DNA of 64,000 nucleotides from Kitasatospora cinereorecta (GCF_024172095.1 NZ_JAMZDX010000007.1:186001-250000), one strand, 5' to 3'. Numbered from the stretch's first letter, positions 8,012 to 16,630 are shown. Numbers and translations are program-made. Notes: a model not told the origin generated them from the letters alone.

Positions 8012-9190
8012 TCAGCCCAGGCCCATGGCCTTGGCGATGATCACCTTCTGGACCTCGGAGGTCCCCTCGATGATCGTCATCATCCGGACGTACCGGTACA
8101 GGAACTCCAGCGGGTGACCGCGCACCCAGCCGGTGGCGCCGTGCACCTGGAGCGAGCGGTCGACCGCGCGGACGGCCGTCTCGGAGGCGGTCAGCTTGGC
8201 GAGGGCGGCGTTCTCCGGCGCCTCGGTGCCCGCGTCCACCAGCCGGGCGCAGGCCAGGGTGAGCAGCTTGGCGGCCTCCACCTCGGCCCGGGTGGCGACC
8301 AGGTGCTCCTGGACGTGCTGGTAGGTGCCGATCCGGGCGCCGAACGCCTCCCGCTCGCGGGCGTACTCCACGCCCAGGCGCAGCGCGTACTCGGCGACGC
8401 CGTTGCACATCGCGGCGACCACCAGGCGGCCGCGGGAGAGGCTGTCGATGGCGAGCGCGGTGGCGGCGCCGACGCCCTCCTCGCCGCCGATGACGGCGTC
8501 GGCGGGCACGGTCACGCCGTCCAGCATCAGCTCGAACAGCGGCTCGCCGGACATCCCCTCGTAGCGCTGGCCGATCCGCAGGCCCGGCTGGTCCATCGGG
8601 ATCACGAAGGCGGTCGCGCCGCCGGTCGGCCCGGCGCCCTCGCCGAGGTCGGTGGCGGCGACGACCAGCGCGATGTCGGCCCGGTCGGCGTTGCTGACGA
8701 AGGTCTTGCGGCCGGAGATCCGCCAGCCGTCGCCGGTGCGGACGGCGGTGGTGGTCAGCCGGAACGCGTCCGAGCCGGCGTGCGGCTCGGTGAGGGCCAG
8801 GCAGCGGGCCGACTCGCCGCGCACCAGGGGCACCAGGTAGCGCTCGATCTGCTCGGGGGTGCCGTGGCGCAGCAGCGGGCTCGGGCCGTCGGAACCGGCC
8901 AGCGCGTACGGGGCGAGCGCGCAGCCGCTGCGTCCGGCGGCGTGGTGGAGCAGCACCACGGCGGTGAACGGCATGCCGGAGCCGCCGAGTTCCTCCGGGT
9001 AGTCGCCCGCGTAGAAGCCGAGCGCGGCGGAGCGCTTGCGGACGTAGGCGCGCAGGTCGGCGGGCGGCTGGTCGGCGGTCTCGGGCAGTTCGGCGGCGAG
9101 CGGGACGAGCTCGCGGCGGACGAAGCTCTCGAAGGCGTCGACGAGTTCGCGGTGGCCGTCCTCGAGGACGGCGGAGGGAGCGGAGTTCAC
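8012..9190 (-). CDS. Acyl-CoA dehydrogenase-like flavoprotein of the NRPS operon
   Basis: This 392-residue protein has the full acyl-CoA dehydrogenase layout: an N-terminal helical domain, a central beta domain with the flavin-contacting LTEPHAGSDA and ISGRKTFVSNA motifs, and a C-terminal helical domain with REREAFGARIGTYQHVQ and IIEGTSEVQ. The last motif contains the conserved Glu that serves as catalytic base in many members. It should transfer hydride to FAD and introduce a double bond next to a thioester. Inside an NRPS operon the substrate is probably an aminoacyl group on a carrier domain rather than acyl-CoA. The GTG start overlaps the upstream NRPS stop (GTGA) and has a GGAGG site 7 bases ahead, so it is translationally coupled. 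The substrate cannot be read from the sequence. Confidence 0.92.
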   Translation of the reverse strand: MNSAPSAVLEDGHRELVDAFESFVRRELVPLAAELPETADQPPADLRAYVRKRSAALGFYAGDYPEELGGSGMPFTAVVLLHHAAGRSGCALAPYALAGSDGPSPLLRHGTPEQIERYLVPLVRGESARCLALTEPHAGSDAFRLTTTAVRTGDGWRISGRKTFVSNADRADIALVVAATDLGEGAGPTGGATAFVIPMDQPGLRIGQRYEGMSGEPLFELMLDGVTVPADAVIGGEEGVGAATALAIDSLSRGRLVVAAMCNGVAEYALRLGVEYAREREAFGARIGTYQHVQEHLVATRAEVEAAKLLTLACARLVDAGTEAPENAALAKLTASETAVRAVDRSLQVHGATGWVRGHPLEFLYRYVRMMTIIEGTSEVQKVIIAKAMGLG

Positions 9191-12100
9191 CGGGCGCCTC
9201 CGGTCAGGACACGGGCCTGGTCGGCCAGGACAGGGTGCTGGAACAGGGTGCGCAGGGCCGGCCGGCTGCCCAGGCGCGGCTCCAGCCAGGCGGCGAGCTG
9301 GGCGGCGAGCAGCGAGTGGCCGCCGACCTCGAAGAAGTGCGAGTCGGCGGTGAAGCCGTCGTGGCCGAGGACCTCGCGCCACGCCTCGGCGACCAGGGCC
9401 TGCCCGGGGTCGTCGAAGCCCCCGGCGCCGGACGGGACGGGCTGCGTGCCGGGGGCGGGCAGCTCGGCGGCGGTGCGGGCGAGCGCGGTGCGGTCCGGCT
9501 TGCCGCCGGGCAGCAGCGGCATGGCCGGCAGCGCCGTCCAGTGGGCGGGGACGAGCGCGGCGGGCAGCCGCTCCGCCAGCGCGGTGTGCAGGGCGGCCTG
9601 GTCGGGCTGGTCGGCGCCCTCCAGGAAGCCGACCAGGCGCGGGGCGCCGGCCTCGTCCCGGTGAAGGATCACCGCGCAGGAGCGGCCGCCGAGTTCGGCG
9701 GAGGCCGCGGCCTCGATCTCCTCCAGTTCGATGCGGAAACCGCGCAGCTTGACCTGGTTGTCCTGGCGGCCGAGGAACCAGAGCCGGCCGTCCAGGTCGC
9801 GGTAGCCGCGGTCACCGGTGCGGTAGACCCGCTCGCCGCCGAGGGCGGGTACGGTGACGAAGCGTCCGGAGGTGACCTCGGGCAGGCCGAGGTAGCCGTC
9901 GGCGAGCACCTCGCCGGCCACCGCGAGTTCGCCGACCGCGCCGGCCGGCAGCGGCTGCAGGCCCTCGTCCAGGACGTGCATCCGCACCCCAGGCAGCTCG
10001 GTGCCGAGCGGGATCTCGGCGGCGTCCAGATCGGCCGCGGTCACCTCGTGGACGGTGGAGGTGACGGTCGCCTCGGTCACGCCGTACGCGTTGACCACCG
10101 TCGCCGTGGTGTCGTCCGTCAGGCCGCGCAGCGCACCGGCGGGCAGCCGCTCGCCGCCGAGGACCAGCAGGCGCGGGGCCCAGCGGCCGTCCCGCAGCGC
10201 CTCGCGCAGCTCCTCGCGGACGGCGAGGAAGTAGCTGGTGGGCAGGTTGGCGACGGTCACGCCGCGGGCCGCCAGCACGGCGACCAGCTCGGGCCCGGTC
10301 GGCACCTCGCGCTGCGGCAGCACCAGGGCGGCGCCGGCCGCGAGCGAGGGCAGCACCTCCTCCAGGGCGACGTCGAAGGACGGCCGGGCGAACAGCAGCA
10401 CCCGGTCGGCCGGGCTCAGCCGGTAGCGCTCCGCGAGACCGGTGACGTAGCGGGCCAGGGCCTTCCGGCCGACCAGCACCGGCTTCGGCACACCGGTGGA
10501 ACCGGAGGTGTGGATCACGTACGCGGCGCCGTCCAGCACGGCGGCGGGCGCGGCCGCGGGGAACTGCGGGCCGTCCAGCAGCGCCGGGGTGACGCCGGTG
10601 GCGGGCAGCGCGAGCGCGCTCTGCCGGGTGGCCAGCACCAGCGCGGGCGCGAGCCGCTCCAGCAGCAGGCCGAGGCGGGCGGCCGGGTCCTCGGTGGACA
10701 GCGGCGCGTACACCGCGCCGAGGCGCAGGCAGGCCAGCAGGGCGACGACGCTGTCGGTTCCGCGCGGCAGCACGGCTGCCACCGGCTGACCGGACGTCAC
10801 ACCGGCGGCGCGCAGCCGGTCGACCAGCTCGCCGACCCGGCGGTCGAGGTCGCCGAAGGTGAACCGCTCGGCGCCGGCGATCAGCGCGAGCGCGCCCGGG
10901 TCCTGGGTGGCGGCGGGGTCGAGGACGGTGTCGTCGGTGGGGTCGCTGCTGTTCTCGTCCTCGGTGGTGGACGGCGCGGTGGCCAGGTCGGCGAGCGGTG
11001 CCCCGGGGTGGTCCAGGTAGGCGCGCAGCAGGTCGAGCAGGCGGCCGGCGAGCAGTTCGGCGATCTCCTCGCCGAACAGGTCGACGTCGTAGTCCCAGAT
11101 CAGCGTCATGCCGGCGGCGCCGTGCTTCTCGCCGACCACCCGGCGGTCGTCCGGGAGCAGCACCACGTCCAGGTCGAAGCGGGTGGTGCCGGTGTTGAAG
11201 CCCTCGTAGAGCGAGACCTCCAGGTCGGGCGCCTGGATGTCGGGCAGCGCGGCGTCGTGCGCGCTGAACATCACGTCGAACAGCGGGTTGTCGGCGCCGG
11301 TGGTGTGCAGGCCGAGGGTGCGGGTCAGCTCCTGGACCGGGACGTCCTGGTGCGGCAGGGCGCGCAGCAGGACCTCGGTCACCTCGTCGACCGCGTCGGT
11401 CCCGGGCGCGGCCGGGTCCAGGCGCAGCCGCAGCGGCACGGTGTTGACGAACATGCCGACGGTGCTCTCGAAGCCGAGCGGCCGGTTGCCGACCGCGGTG
11501 CCGACCACGGTCTCGCGGTGCCCGCTGTGCCGGCGCAGCAGCTCGGCGAAGAGCGCGAGCAGGGTGCTGAACGGCGTGTGGCCGTCGGCCCGGCTGCGCT
11601 CGCGCAGGCGCTCGGCCAGGTCGGCGCCGACCGGCTGGCGCAGCTGGCCGCCGTGGTGGCGGCGGACCGCGCCGGGACGGGCCAGCCCGGGCAGGGTGAG
11701 GTCGAGCGGAGCGTCCCGCAGCTCCTGCTGCCAGAACTCCAGGCTGCGCGCACGGGCGTCGGCGCGCGAGCCGTCGGTGTCGATCCGGACGTGCTCCTCG
11801 TACGAGCGGGTCGCCGGCAGCTCGGCGCTCTCGCCGAGGACGTGCGCCCGGTAGGCGGTGAACAGGTCGCGCAGCAGGATCGCGAACGAGTGCCCGTCGT
11901 GGATCAGGTGGTGCTCGACGTGGATCAGCCGGTGGTGGGTGTCGCCGAGCCTGACCAGGTGCCAGCGCAGCAGCGGGGCCTGCTCGGTGTCGAGCGGCTC
12001 CTCCGCCTCGGCGGCCAGCAGCCGGCGGAAGGCGGCCTCCGGGTCGCTCTCGCCGGAGAGGTCGCTGGTACGCAGGCGGGGTTCGGTACGGGTGCCGACG

Positions 12101-12309
12101 CGCTGCCCCGGCACGCCCTCGGGGCGCGGGACGAGTTCCAGGCGCAGCCCCGGGTGGTGGGCGAGGACGGCGGTCAGACCGGCGTTCAGCGCGTCGGTGT
12201 CGAGGGTGCCCCAGAGATCGAGCGCCGCGGTGAAGTTGTAGGCGCGGCTGCCCGGCTGCATCTGCTCGTGCAGCCAGACGATCTCCTGCGAGGAGGAGAG
12301 ATCGAACAT
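9187..12309 (-). CDS. NRPS module: condensation-adenylation-carrier
   Basis: This 1040-residue single module has a C domain with an intact HHLIHDG motif (133-139), an A domain and a carrier domain with GGHSL (Ser999). A-domain motifs are TSGSTGVPKP from residue 601 (Pro replaces the usual final Gly), NAYGVTEATV, YRTGDRG, GRQDNQVKLRGFRIE and PGGKPDR with the adenylation Lys. Hand alignment gives the pocket D-V-E-N-V-G-A-V-T-K. The Glu suggests a polar or basic side chain, but I do not recognise the code. The ATG (MFDLSSSQE) has AAGGGA upstream and fits the normal start of a C domain, so longer in-frame starts were rejected. Its stop overlaps the flavoprotein start. It likely makes the first peptide bond, or joins a loaded starter to its own residue. 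Confidence 0.94.
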   Translation of the reverse strand: MFDLSSSQEIVWLHEQMQPGSRAYNFTAALDLWGTLDTDALNAGLTAVLAHHPGLRLELVPRPEGVPGQRVGTRTEPRLRTSDLSGESDPEAAFRRLLAAEAEEPLDTEQAPLLRWHLVRLGDTHHRLIHVEHHLIHDGHSFAILLRDLFTAYRAHVLGESAELPATRSYEEHVRIDTDGSRADARARSLEFWQQELRDAPLDLTLPGLARPGAVRRHHGGQLRQPVGADLAERLRERSRADGHTPFSTLLALFAELLRRHSGHRETVVGTAVGNRPLGFESTVGMFVNTVPLRLRLDPAAPGTDAVDEVTEVLLRALPHQDVPVQELTRTLGLHTTGADNPLFDVMFSAHDAALPDIQAPDLEVSLYEGFNTGTTRFDLDVVLLPDDRRVVGEKHGAAGMTLIWDYDVDLFGEEIAELLAGRLLDLLRAYLDHPGAPLADLATAPSTTEDENSSDPTDDTVLDPAATQDPGALALIAGAERFTFGDLDRRVGELVDRLRAAGVTSGQPVAAVLPRGTDSVVALLACLRLGAVYAPLSTEDPAARLGLLLERLAPALVLATRQSALALPATGVTPALLDGPQFPAAAPAAVLDGAAYVIHTSGSTGVPKPVLVGRKALARYVTGLAERYRLSPADRVLLFARPSFDVALEEVLPSLAAGAALVLPQREVPTGPELVAVLAARGVTVANLPTSYFLAVREELREALRDGRWAPRLLVLGGERLPAGALRGLTDDTTATVVNAYGVTEATVTSTVHEVTAADLDAAEIPLGTELPGVRMHVLDEGLQPLPAGAVGELAVAGEVLADGYLGLPEVTSGRFVTVPALGGERVYRTGDRGYRDLDGRLWFLGRQDNQVKLRGFRIELEEIEAAASAELGGRSCAVILHRDEAGAPRLVGFLEGADQPDQAALHTALAERLPAALVPAHWTALPAMPLLPGGKPDRTALARTAAELPAPGTQPVPSGAGGFDDPGQALVAEAWREVLGHDGFTADSHFFEVGGHSLLAAQLAAWLEPRLGSRPALRTLFQHPVLADQARVLTGGAR

Positions 12310-12466
12310 GGACGTGTCCCTTGCTGTGGCGGGTTCGTGTTCGGTCGGTGGTGCGTGGGGCGGGCCCGGATGGGGCGCTCCCATGGGGCTGCCGGGCGCC
12401 TTCGGGTGGTGGCGCTCGGCGGCCGTCGATCGGATGTTCGGGGATCGGACGTCCGGAGGGTTGGGC

Positions 12467-13765
12467 TCAGGTGGTCGCGGGTGTCGGACCGAGGTGGTGG
12501 CGCAGGGTGGCCAGCAGGGCGTCGAACGCGGCTTCGGCGTCCTCGTCCCGGCAGCGGTCGCGGTCCCAGGCGAGGCGGACCAGCAGGTCGTCGCCGTGCG
12601 AGGCGGCGACCGCGAGCGGTGCGCCGATCGGACGGCCGGCCAGGTGCGTCTCCCGGCCGGCCGCACCGTCGAGCACCAGCGGCGGGCGGCGCTGGAGGTC
12701 CTCGAAGGTGAGCAGCCCGTCCAGGGCGCCCGACCAGCGGGCACCCGCCGACCGTGCGGCGTGCACGACCTCGTCGAACGGGGTGCCGGCGTGCTCCAGG
12801 TCGTCCCACCAGTCGCCGCAGAGCGCGTCGAGGTCGGCGGGCCCGGGCGCGCCGGGGTGGACGAGTGTGTTGAGGAAGCAGCCGAGCGCCTGCGGAGCCC
12901 CCGGCGGCCGGCCGCCCCACGGATAGCCGAGGGCGAGCGTCCGGTCGGTGCCCAGCAGCCGGTGGCCGGCGGCCGCGACCGCGTCCAGCAGGGCCGGGAA
13001 GACCGCGCCGCGGGCCGCGCCGGTGACGGCGGGCAGGCGCTCGGCGGCCATGCCGGTGGCGTTTTCGGTGGGCGGGACGATGTTGCTGGGGTCGGCGTCG
13101 CCCAGGGTGCCGAGGCGGGCGGCCCAGTGGGCGTGGGCGGCAGGGCCGGCGGCGGCCTCCTCGGCGGCCAGCTGGAGGCCGACCGCCTCCCGGTACGCGG
13201 CGAGACCGTCGTCCTCCGGGGCCGCGGCAGTCGCTCCGGACCCGGCGCGGGCGTACGCCTCGGTCAGGCCGGCCGTGACGATGCCCAGCGACTGCTCGTC
13301 GCAGGCCGCGTGGTCGAGCGCGACGGCCAGCAGTTCCTCGTCGGCGGCGGGCCCGGCCGCGCGCAGCAGGCGCAGCACCGGGCCGTCGGCCGGCCAGTCG
13401 AGCAGCGCCTGCCGCAGCGCGTCCTCGGCCGTACGGCCCGGCTCGACGGCGATGTCGGCAACCTCCACCGACGGCGCGCCGAGGCGCAGCACCGGCGTGC
13501 CGCGCACGGCGGCGAAGCCGGCGCGCAGGGCCGGGTGACGGGCGGCCAGGTCGAGCGCGGCACGGTGCAGTCGGGCCGGGTCGACGGTGCCGCGCGGGAA
13601 GGCGAAGAACAGCGGCACGGTGTCGGGACGTCCCTGCGGGCGCATCCGGCGGGAGAGCAGGAAGCGGCGCTGGGCGCCGGTCAGCGGTAGCAGCTCCGCC
13701 GGGCCGCCGGAGGCGGCGACGGACCGGTACCGGGCGAGGTACGCGGCGGTGATGCTGGCGGGCAC
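12467..13765 (-). CDS. Free-standing condensation-domain-like protein with altered active site
   Basis: This 432-residue protein begins VPASITAAYLARYR and has the length and pattern of a lone C domain (LLPLTGAQRRFLLSRR near the start, LGCFLNTLVHPG and GTPFDEVVHAAR later). The signature HHxxxDG is changed to DHAACDE. The second His, which is normally catalytic, and the Asp remain, while the first His and the Gly are lost. It may be a weakly conventional condensing enzyme acting in trans, or a structural or acyl-transfer partner. The GTG has only a weak site (GAAAG). A longer frame with Pro/Asp repeats exists upstream but looks like non-coding repeat. It lies 130 bases after the exporter gene and 157 bases before the C-A-T gene. 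Confidence 0.8.
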   Translation of the reverse strand: MPASITAAYLARYRSVAASGGPAELLPLTGAQRRFLLSRRMRPQGRPDTVPLFFAFPRGTVDPARLHRAALDLAARHPALRAGFAAVRGTPVLRLGAPSVEVADIAVEPGRTAEDALRQALLDWPADGPVLRLLRAAGPAADEELLAVALDHAACDEQSLGIVTAGLTEAYARAGSGATAAAPEDDGLAAYREAVGLQLAAEEAAAGPAAHAHWAARLGTLGDADPSNIVPPTENATGMAAERLPAVTGAARGAVFPALLDAVAAAGHRLLGTDRTLALGYPWGGRPPGAPQALGCFLNTLVHPGAPGPADLDALCGDWWDDLEHAGTPFDEVVHAARSAGARWSGALDGLLTFEDLQRRPPLVLDGAAGRETHLAGRPIGAPLAVAASHGDDLLVRLAWDRDRCRDEDAEAAFDALLATLRHHLGPTPATT

Positions 13766-13832
13766 GGTTGTCTGCTTTCGGGTTCGTGGCGTGTCGGTGG
13801 TCCGCCCGGCGCGGCGCCCGGGCGCATCGGAC

Positions 13833-13868
13833 GTGTCGGGCGGGTCGGGGGTGTCGGGCGGGTCGGGG
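13833..13868. repeat. 18-bp tandem repeat, two copies
   Basis: Two perfect, directly adjacent copies of GTGTCGGGCGGGTCGGGG lie between the exporter and the condensation-like gene. They sit in transcribed but probably untranslated DNA. They may simply be slippage products. Confidence 0.85.
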
Positions 13869-13895
13869 GTGGGCCGCCGGTGGGCGGCGCGGTGG

Positions 13896-15242
13896 TCAGT
13901 GGGTGGCTCTGGTCGCCTCGGCCGGTGCCGTGGCGGCGTCGTCGCCACCGACCGGGTCGGAATCGGCGCCGGGGCTCGGGGCGGTGTCGTCGTCGGTGCC
14001 GCTCGGCAGGTCCCGCAGGCGGCGCAGCGGCGACAGGAGCAGCGGGAGGGGTACCGCGAGGAACCCGACGGCGCAGACCCACAGGGCGGCCCGCGGCCCG
14101 GCCGTACTGGCGACGGTGCCGCCGAGCAGGGCGCCCAGCGGCAGCGTCCCCCAGACCAGGAAACGGATGGTGGCGTTCATCCGGCCGAGCAGTTCGGGCG
14201 GGCAGACCGTCTGGCGGAAGCTCACCTGGGCGACGTTGTAGACGACCGCGCCGAACAGCACCACGGCCGAGCCGACACCGAACAGGACGGCTCCCGCCGG
14301 GCCCGACGACAGCGGCCACAGCAGGGCGAACGGGGCACTCGCCAGCGCCGACAGCCAGATCAGCCGCGCCTGGCCGACGCGGGCGGCCAGTCGGCCGGCG
14401 CAGAGCGCGCCGGCGAGTCCGCCGACCGCCGACACCGACAGCAGCACGCCGATCGCGGCGGGGGAGAGCTCCAGCACGCGGACCCAGAAGACGGTCTGAA
14501 CGGCCATCAGCACCGCCGCGAACAGGTTCGAGACCGCGGTCGCGGCGGCGATCATGCGCAGCAGCGGGTGGCCCAGGACGAACCGGACGCCCTCGGCGAT
14601 GTCGGCCCGCAGCGATCCCGCGGCCGCCGGCTGCGGTTCGTCCTCGACGGCGTGGATGCGGCGCAGCAGGACCGCCGAGGTGAGGTAGCCGACCGCGTCG
14701 GCGACGATGGCCAGCGGCGCGCCGAGCAACTGGACCAGACCTCCGCCGAGCCCGGGGCCGACGATCTGCGCCGAGGACCGGACAGTCTCCAGGGCGCCGT
14801 TTCCGGCCACCAGGTGCTCGCGGGGGAGCAGGTTCGGCAGGTACGACTGGTGGGCGACGTCGAAGAAGACCGTCGCGATGCCGGTGACCAGGGCGACCAC
14901 GTACAGCTGGGCCATGGTCAGCACGCCCGCGGCCGCGGCCGGCGGGATCGAGCCGACCGCGAGGAACCGCACCACGTCGGCCCGGACCAGGACCGGCAGC
15001 TTGCGCATCCGGTCCAGCCACGCCCCGGCGGGCAGGCCCACCAGCAGGAACGCCGCGGTCTCGGCGGCGGTCAGCAGGCCGACCTGGAATGCGCTGGCGT
15101 GCAGGACCAGGACCGCGACCAGCGGCAGCGCGACCAGGGTCACCTGACTGCCCGCCTGGCTCGCGGCGGCCCCCAGCAGCAGCTGCCGGAAGTCGCGGTG
15201 GCCGAGGAGGCGGTCACGGGTCGGACGAGGCATGTCGTTCAT
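13896..15242 (-). CDS. MFS exporter heading the NRPS operon
   Basis: This 448-residue protein has about 12 hydrophobic segments and features of the EntS/MFS_3 family of small-molecule exporters: FRQLLLGAAASQAGSQVT at the first helix, AGAWLDRMRKLPVLV in the cytoplasmic loop after helix 2, and a repeated pattern in the second half. The C-terminus is a hydrophilic tail rich in Asp, Ala and Thr. It is expected to pump the peptide product out of the cell using the proton gradient, and so to give self-resistance. Starts at 15248 (GTG), 15242 (ATG) and 15233 (ATG) are all possible; none has a strong ribosome site. It is the first gene of the operon, facing the large regulatory gap. Confidence 0.88.
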   Translation of the reverse strand: MNDMPRPTRDRLLGHRDFRQLLLGAAASQAGSQVTLVALPLVAVLVLHASAFQVGLLTAAETAAFLLVGLPAGAWLDRMRKLPVLVRADVVRFLAVGSIPPAAAAGVLTMAQLYVVALVTGIATVFFDVAHQSYLPNLLPREHLVAGNGALETVRSSAQIVGPGLGGGLVQLLGAPLAIVADAVGYLTSAVLLRRIHAVEDEPQPAAAGSLRADIAEGVRFVLGHPLLRMIAAATAVSNLFAAVLMAVQTVFWVRVLELSPAAIGVLLSVSAVGGLAGALCAGRLAARVGQARLIWLSALASAPFALLWPLSSGPAGAVLFGVGSAVVLFGAVVYNVAQVSFRQTVCPPELLGRMNATIRFLVWGTLPLGALLGGTVASTAGPRAALWVCAVGFLAVPLPLLLSPLRRLRDLPSGTDDDTAPSPGADSDPVGGDDAATAPAEATRATH

Positions 15243-15423
15243 CTGCACGACTGTCCGTCACATGTTCGACGGCGAGCAACCGACAGGACCAATTCCGGCC
15301 TTCCCTCGTGACGGCTGGATCACGCCACCCCGCGCCACCTCGTCGGGCGTGTCCGCACCACCCCCCGGGACCTCGGAAACCCTGCCGGATCACGCGGGAC
15401 CAGCGACGTTCCGGTCCGGCGTC

Positions 15424-15438
15424 CAGGTGGACCACCTG
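15424..15438. promoter_or_regulatory. Palindromic operator candidate for the NRPS operon
   Basis: CAGGTGG-A-CCACCTG is a perfect 7-1-7 inverted repeat. It lies just downstream of a promoter-like pair, where a repressor would block transcription of the exporter and NRPS genes. No regulator gene is adjacent. Confidence 0.5.
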
Positions 15439-15453
15439 TCCATCCCACTGTCC

Positions 15454-15481
15454 GATATACGGATCGTCACTTCGTCGTCAT
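15454..15481 (-). promoter_or_regulatory. Candidate promoter of the NRPS operon
   Basis: On the minus strand ATGACG and TATATC (each 4 of 6 matches to the housekeeping consensus) are separated by 16 bases. The predicted start falls next to the palindrome and about 200 bases before the exporter start. This is a by-eye call. Confidence 0.35.
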
Positions 15482-15530
15482 CGGACGGCCCGTCACAACA
15501 TGGCTGGATCGCGCAGACGTGTGTCGGTTC

Positions 15531-15549
15531 GTCACCTTCTCGTGGTGAC
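15531..15549. promoter_or_regulatory. Inverted repeat GTCACC-N7-GGTGAC
   Basis: Six-base arms with a 7-base spacer lie upstream of the candidate NRPS promoter. It could be a regulator site or a weak hairpin. Confidence 0.35.
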
Positions 15550-15955
15550 GCCGTGATATGCGCGCACAGATCCGGAAAATACCCGCCTCGACGGGTGCGC
15601 ACGCCGGACTGCGTGCCGCACAGCCGTAGGCCGTGTCCTGGGGTACAGCGTCGACGCGCCGCACTCCGGCGGCCACGTCAAGGTCGCTGCGCTCTCCTCG
15701 CACGGCGACTACTGCGGCGCGATCAGGCTGTACGGCCCGGGCGGCGGTTCCGGCGGCACGCCGCCGCCCGGGCTCGCGTATTCCAGGGGTGGACACCTTC
15801 GCCAACGCCCCCGCTGGTGGTTGAAGACGGACCCGGACGTGGGTCCGGGGCGTCACCATCCCCGACTGCCAGTCAGGGTCCTGACGGACAAGCCTGCGAG
15901 GCTTCGCGCCGGATGCGCCCGAGTTGGGCGGTGCGGGGTTCCGGCCCCGTCCCGC

Positions 15956-16384
15956 TCAGCGGGCCGGCGCCTCGCAGAACCGCTTCAGCCCGGCCGCCTC
16001 GATGTCGACGTACCGGCGGATCAGCTTGCCGTACGGCAGTGCGAGCAGCGGCGCCATGAACCCCTTCAGCCGCACACCGAGCACCACCCGGCAGCGGTCC
16101 GCACCGAGCGGCTCGATCCGGTGCGTGCTGATCGTGGTGAACGCCGGATTCAGGGACCGCCACGCGAAGCTGCGCCCGGCCTCCATCTCGGTGACCTGCC
16201 ACACCTCGGCGGCCAGCTTGGGCTGCCGGACCTCCGCCTCGCTGCCCACCGCCACCGCGCCGTCGGACAGCAGCCGTACGCCCGCCTTCGACACCGCCCA
16301 CCGGGGCCAGCCCTCGATGTCGGCCAGCACCGTCCAGACCCGCTCCGGCGCCGCCGCGACGTTCACCGTTACCTCGTACCGCAC
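15956..16384 (-). CDS. SRPBCC/START-like (polyketide cyclase/dehydrase type) protein
   Basis: This 142-residue protein shows the typical opening of the helix-grip family: RYEVTVNVAAAPERVWTVL followed by DIEGWPRWAV. Near the end are RIEPLGADRCRVVLGVRLKG and a long C-terminal helix. Such proteins bind hydrophobic ligands in a deep cavity, and some act as cyclases, but most small members have no known substrate. The GTG start has AAGGA 7 bases ahead. It is a single gene facing away from the divergent lipoprotein gene, with a 246-base gap between their starts. A link to the NRPS operon is not evident. Confidence 0.85.
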   Translation of the reverse strand: MRYEVTVNVAAAPERVWTVLADIEGWPRWAVSKAGVRLLSDGAVAVGSEAEVRQPKLAAEVWQVTEMEAGRSFAWRSLNPAFTTISTHRIEPLGADRCRVVLGVRLKGFMAPLLALPYGKLIRRYVDIEAAGLKRFCEAPAR

Positions 16385-16630
16385 TCGTGTTCCTTTCTCT
16401 GTCGCCGGATCCCCCACCGTACGGCCGCGCCGTCCCCGGCCCCGGGTTGGGGTCCGCCGCGCCTGTCGGGCCGGGCCGCCGTGGCAGCGCGCGCGGATGC
16501 GGCGGCCGTCCGGGTGAGGCCCGGTGCAGGCTGGGCCTCGCCTGACAGTGCCTCGACTTGTCTGTGTGCGAGAGTTCGGCCACGACCCGTTTCGCCGGGG
16601 TGGACCGTACACGTGGATGCGGAGACGATC

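Larger units (their letters stand above)
15243..15955. other. Long non-coding stretch upstream of the NRPS operon
   Basis: No convincing gene is seen in these 713 bases. The half near the exporter is less GC-rich than the surroundings and holds a promoter-like pair, a 15-base palindrome and a hairpin (listed separately). On the plus strand about 15,620-15,810 there is a start-less frame reading GYSVDAPHSGGHVKVA and then GDYCGAIRLYGPGG. It looks protein-like and may be a relic. Minus-strand frames here look like shadows. Confidence 0.55.

Noticed and set aside
12310..12744. N-terminal extension of the C-A-T protein
   Set aside because: It overlaps the condensation-like gene in another frame and has low-complexity sequence. 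The ATG at 12309 has a ribosome site and is at the normal C-domain start.
13833..13868. Possible CRISPR-like array from the tandem repeat
   Set aside because: Only two copies, directly adjacent without spacers.
15467..15859. A 130-codon minus-strand frame in the gap upstream of the NRPS operon
   Set aside because: Arg/Ala-rich with no motif, no ribosome site and no secretion signal.
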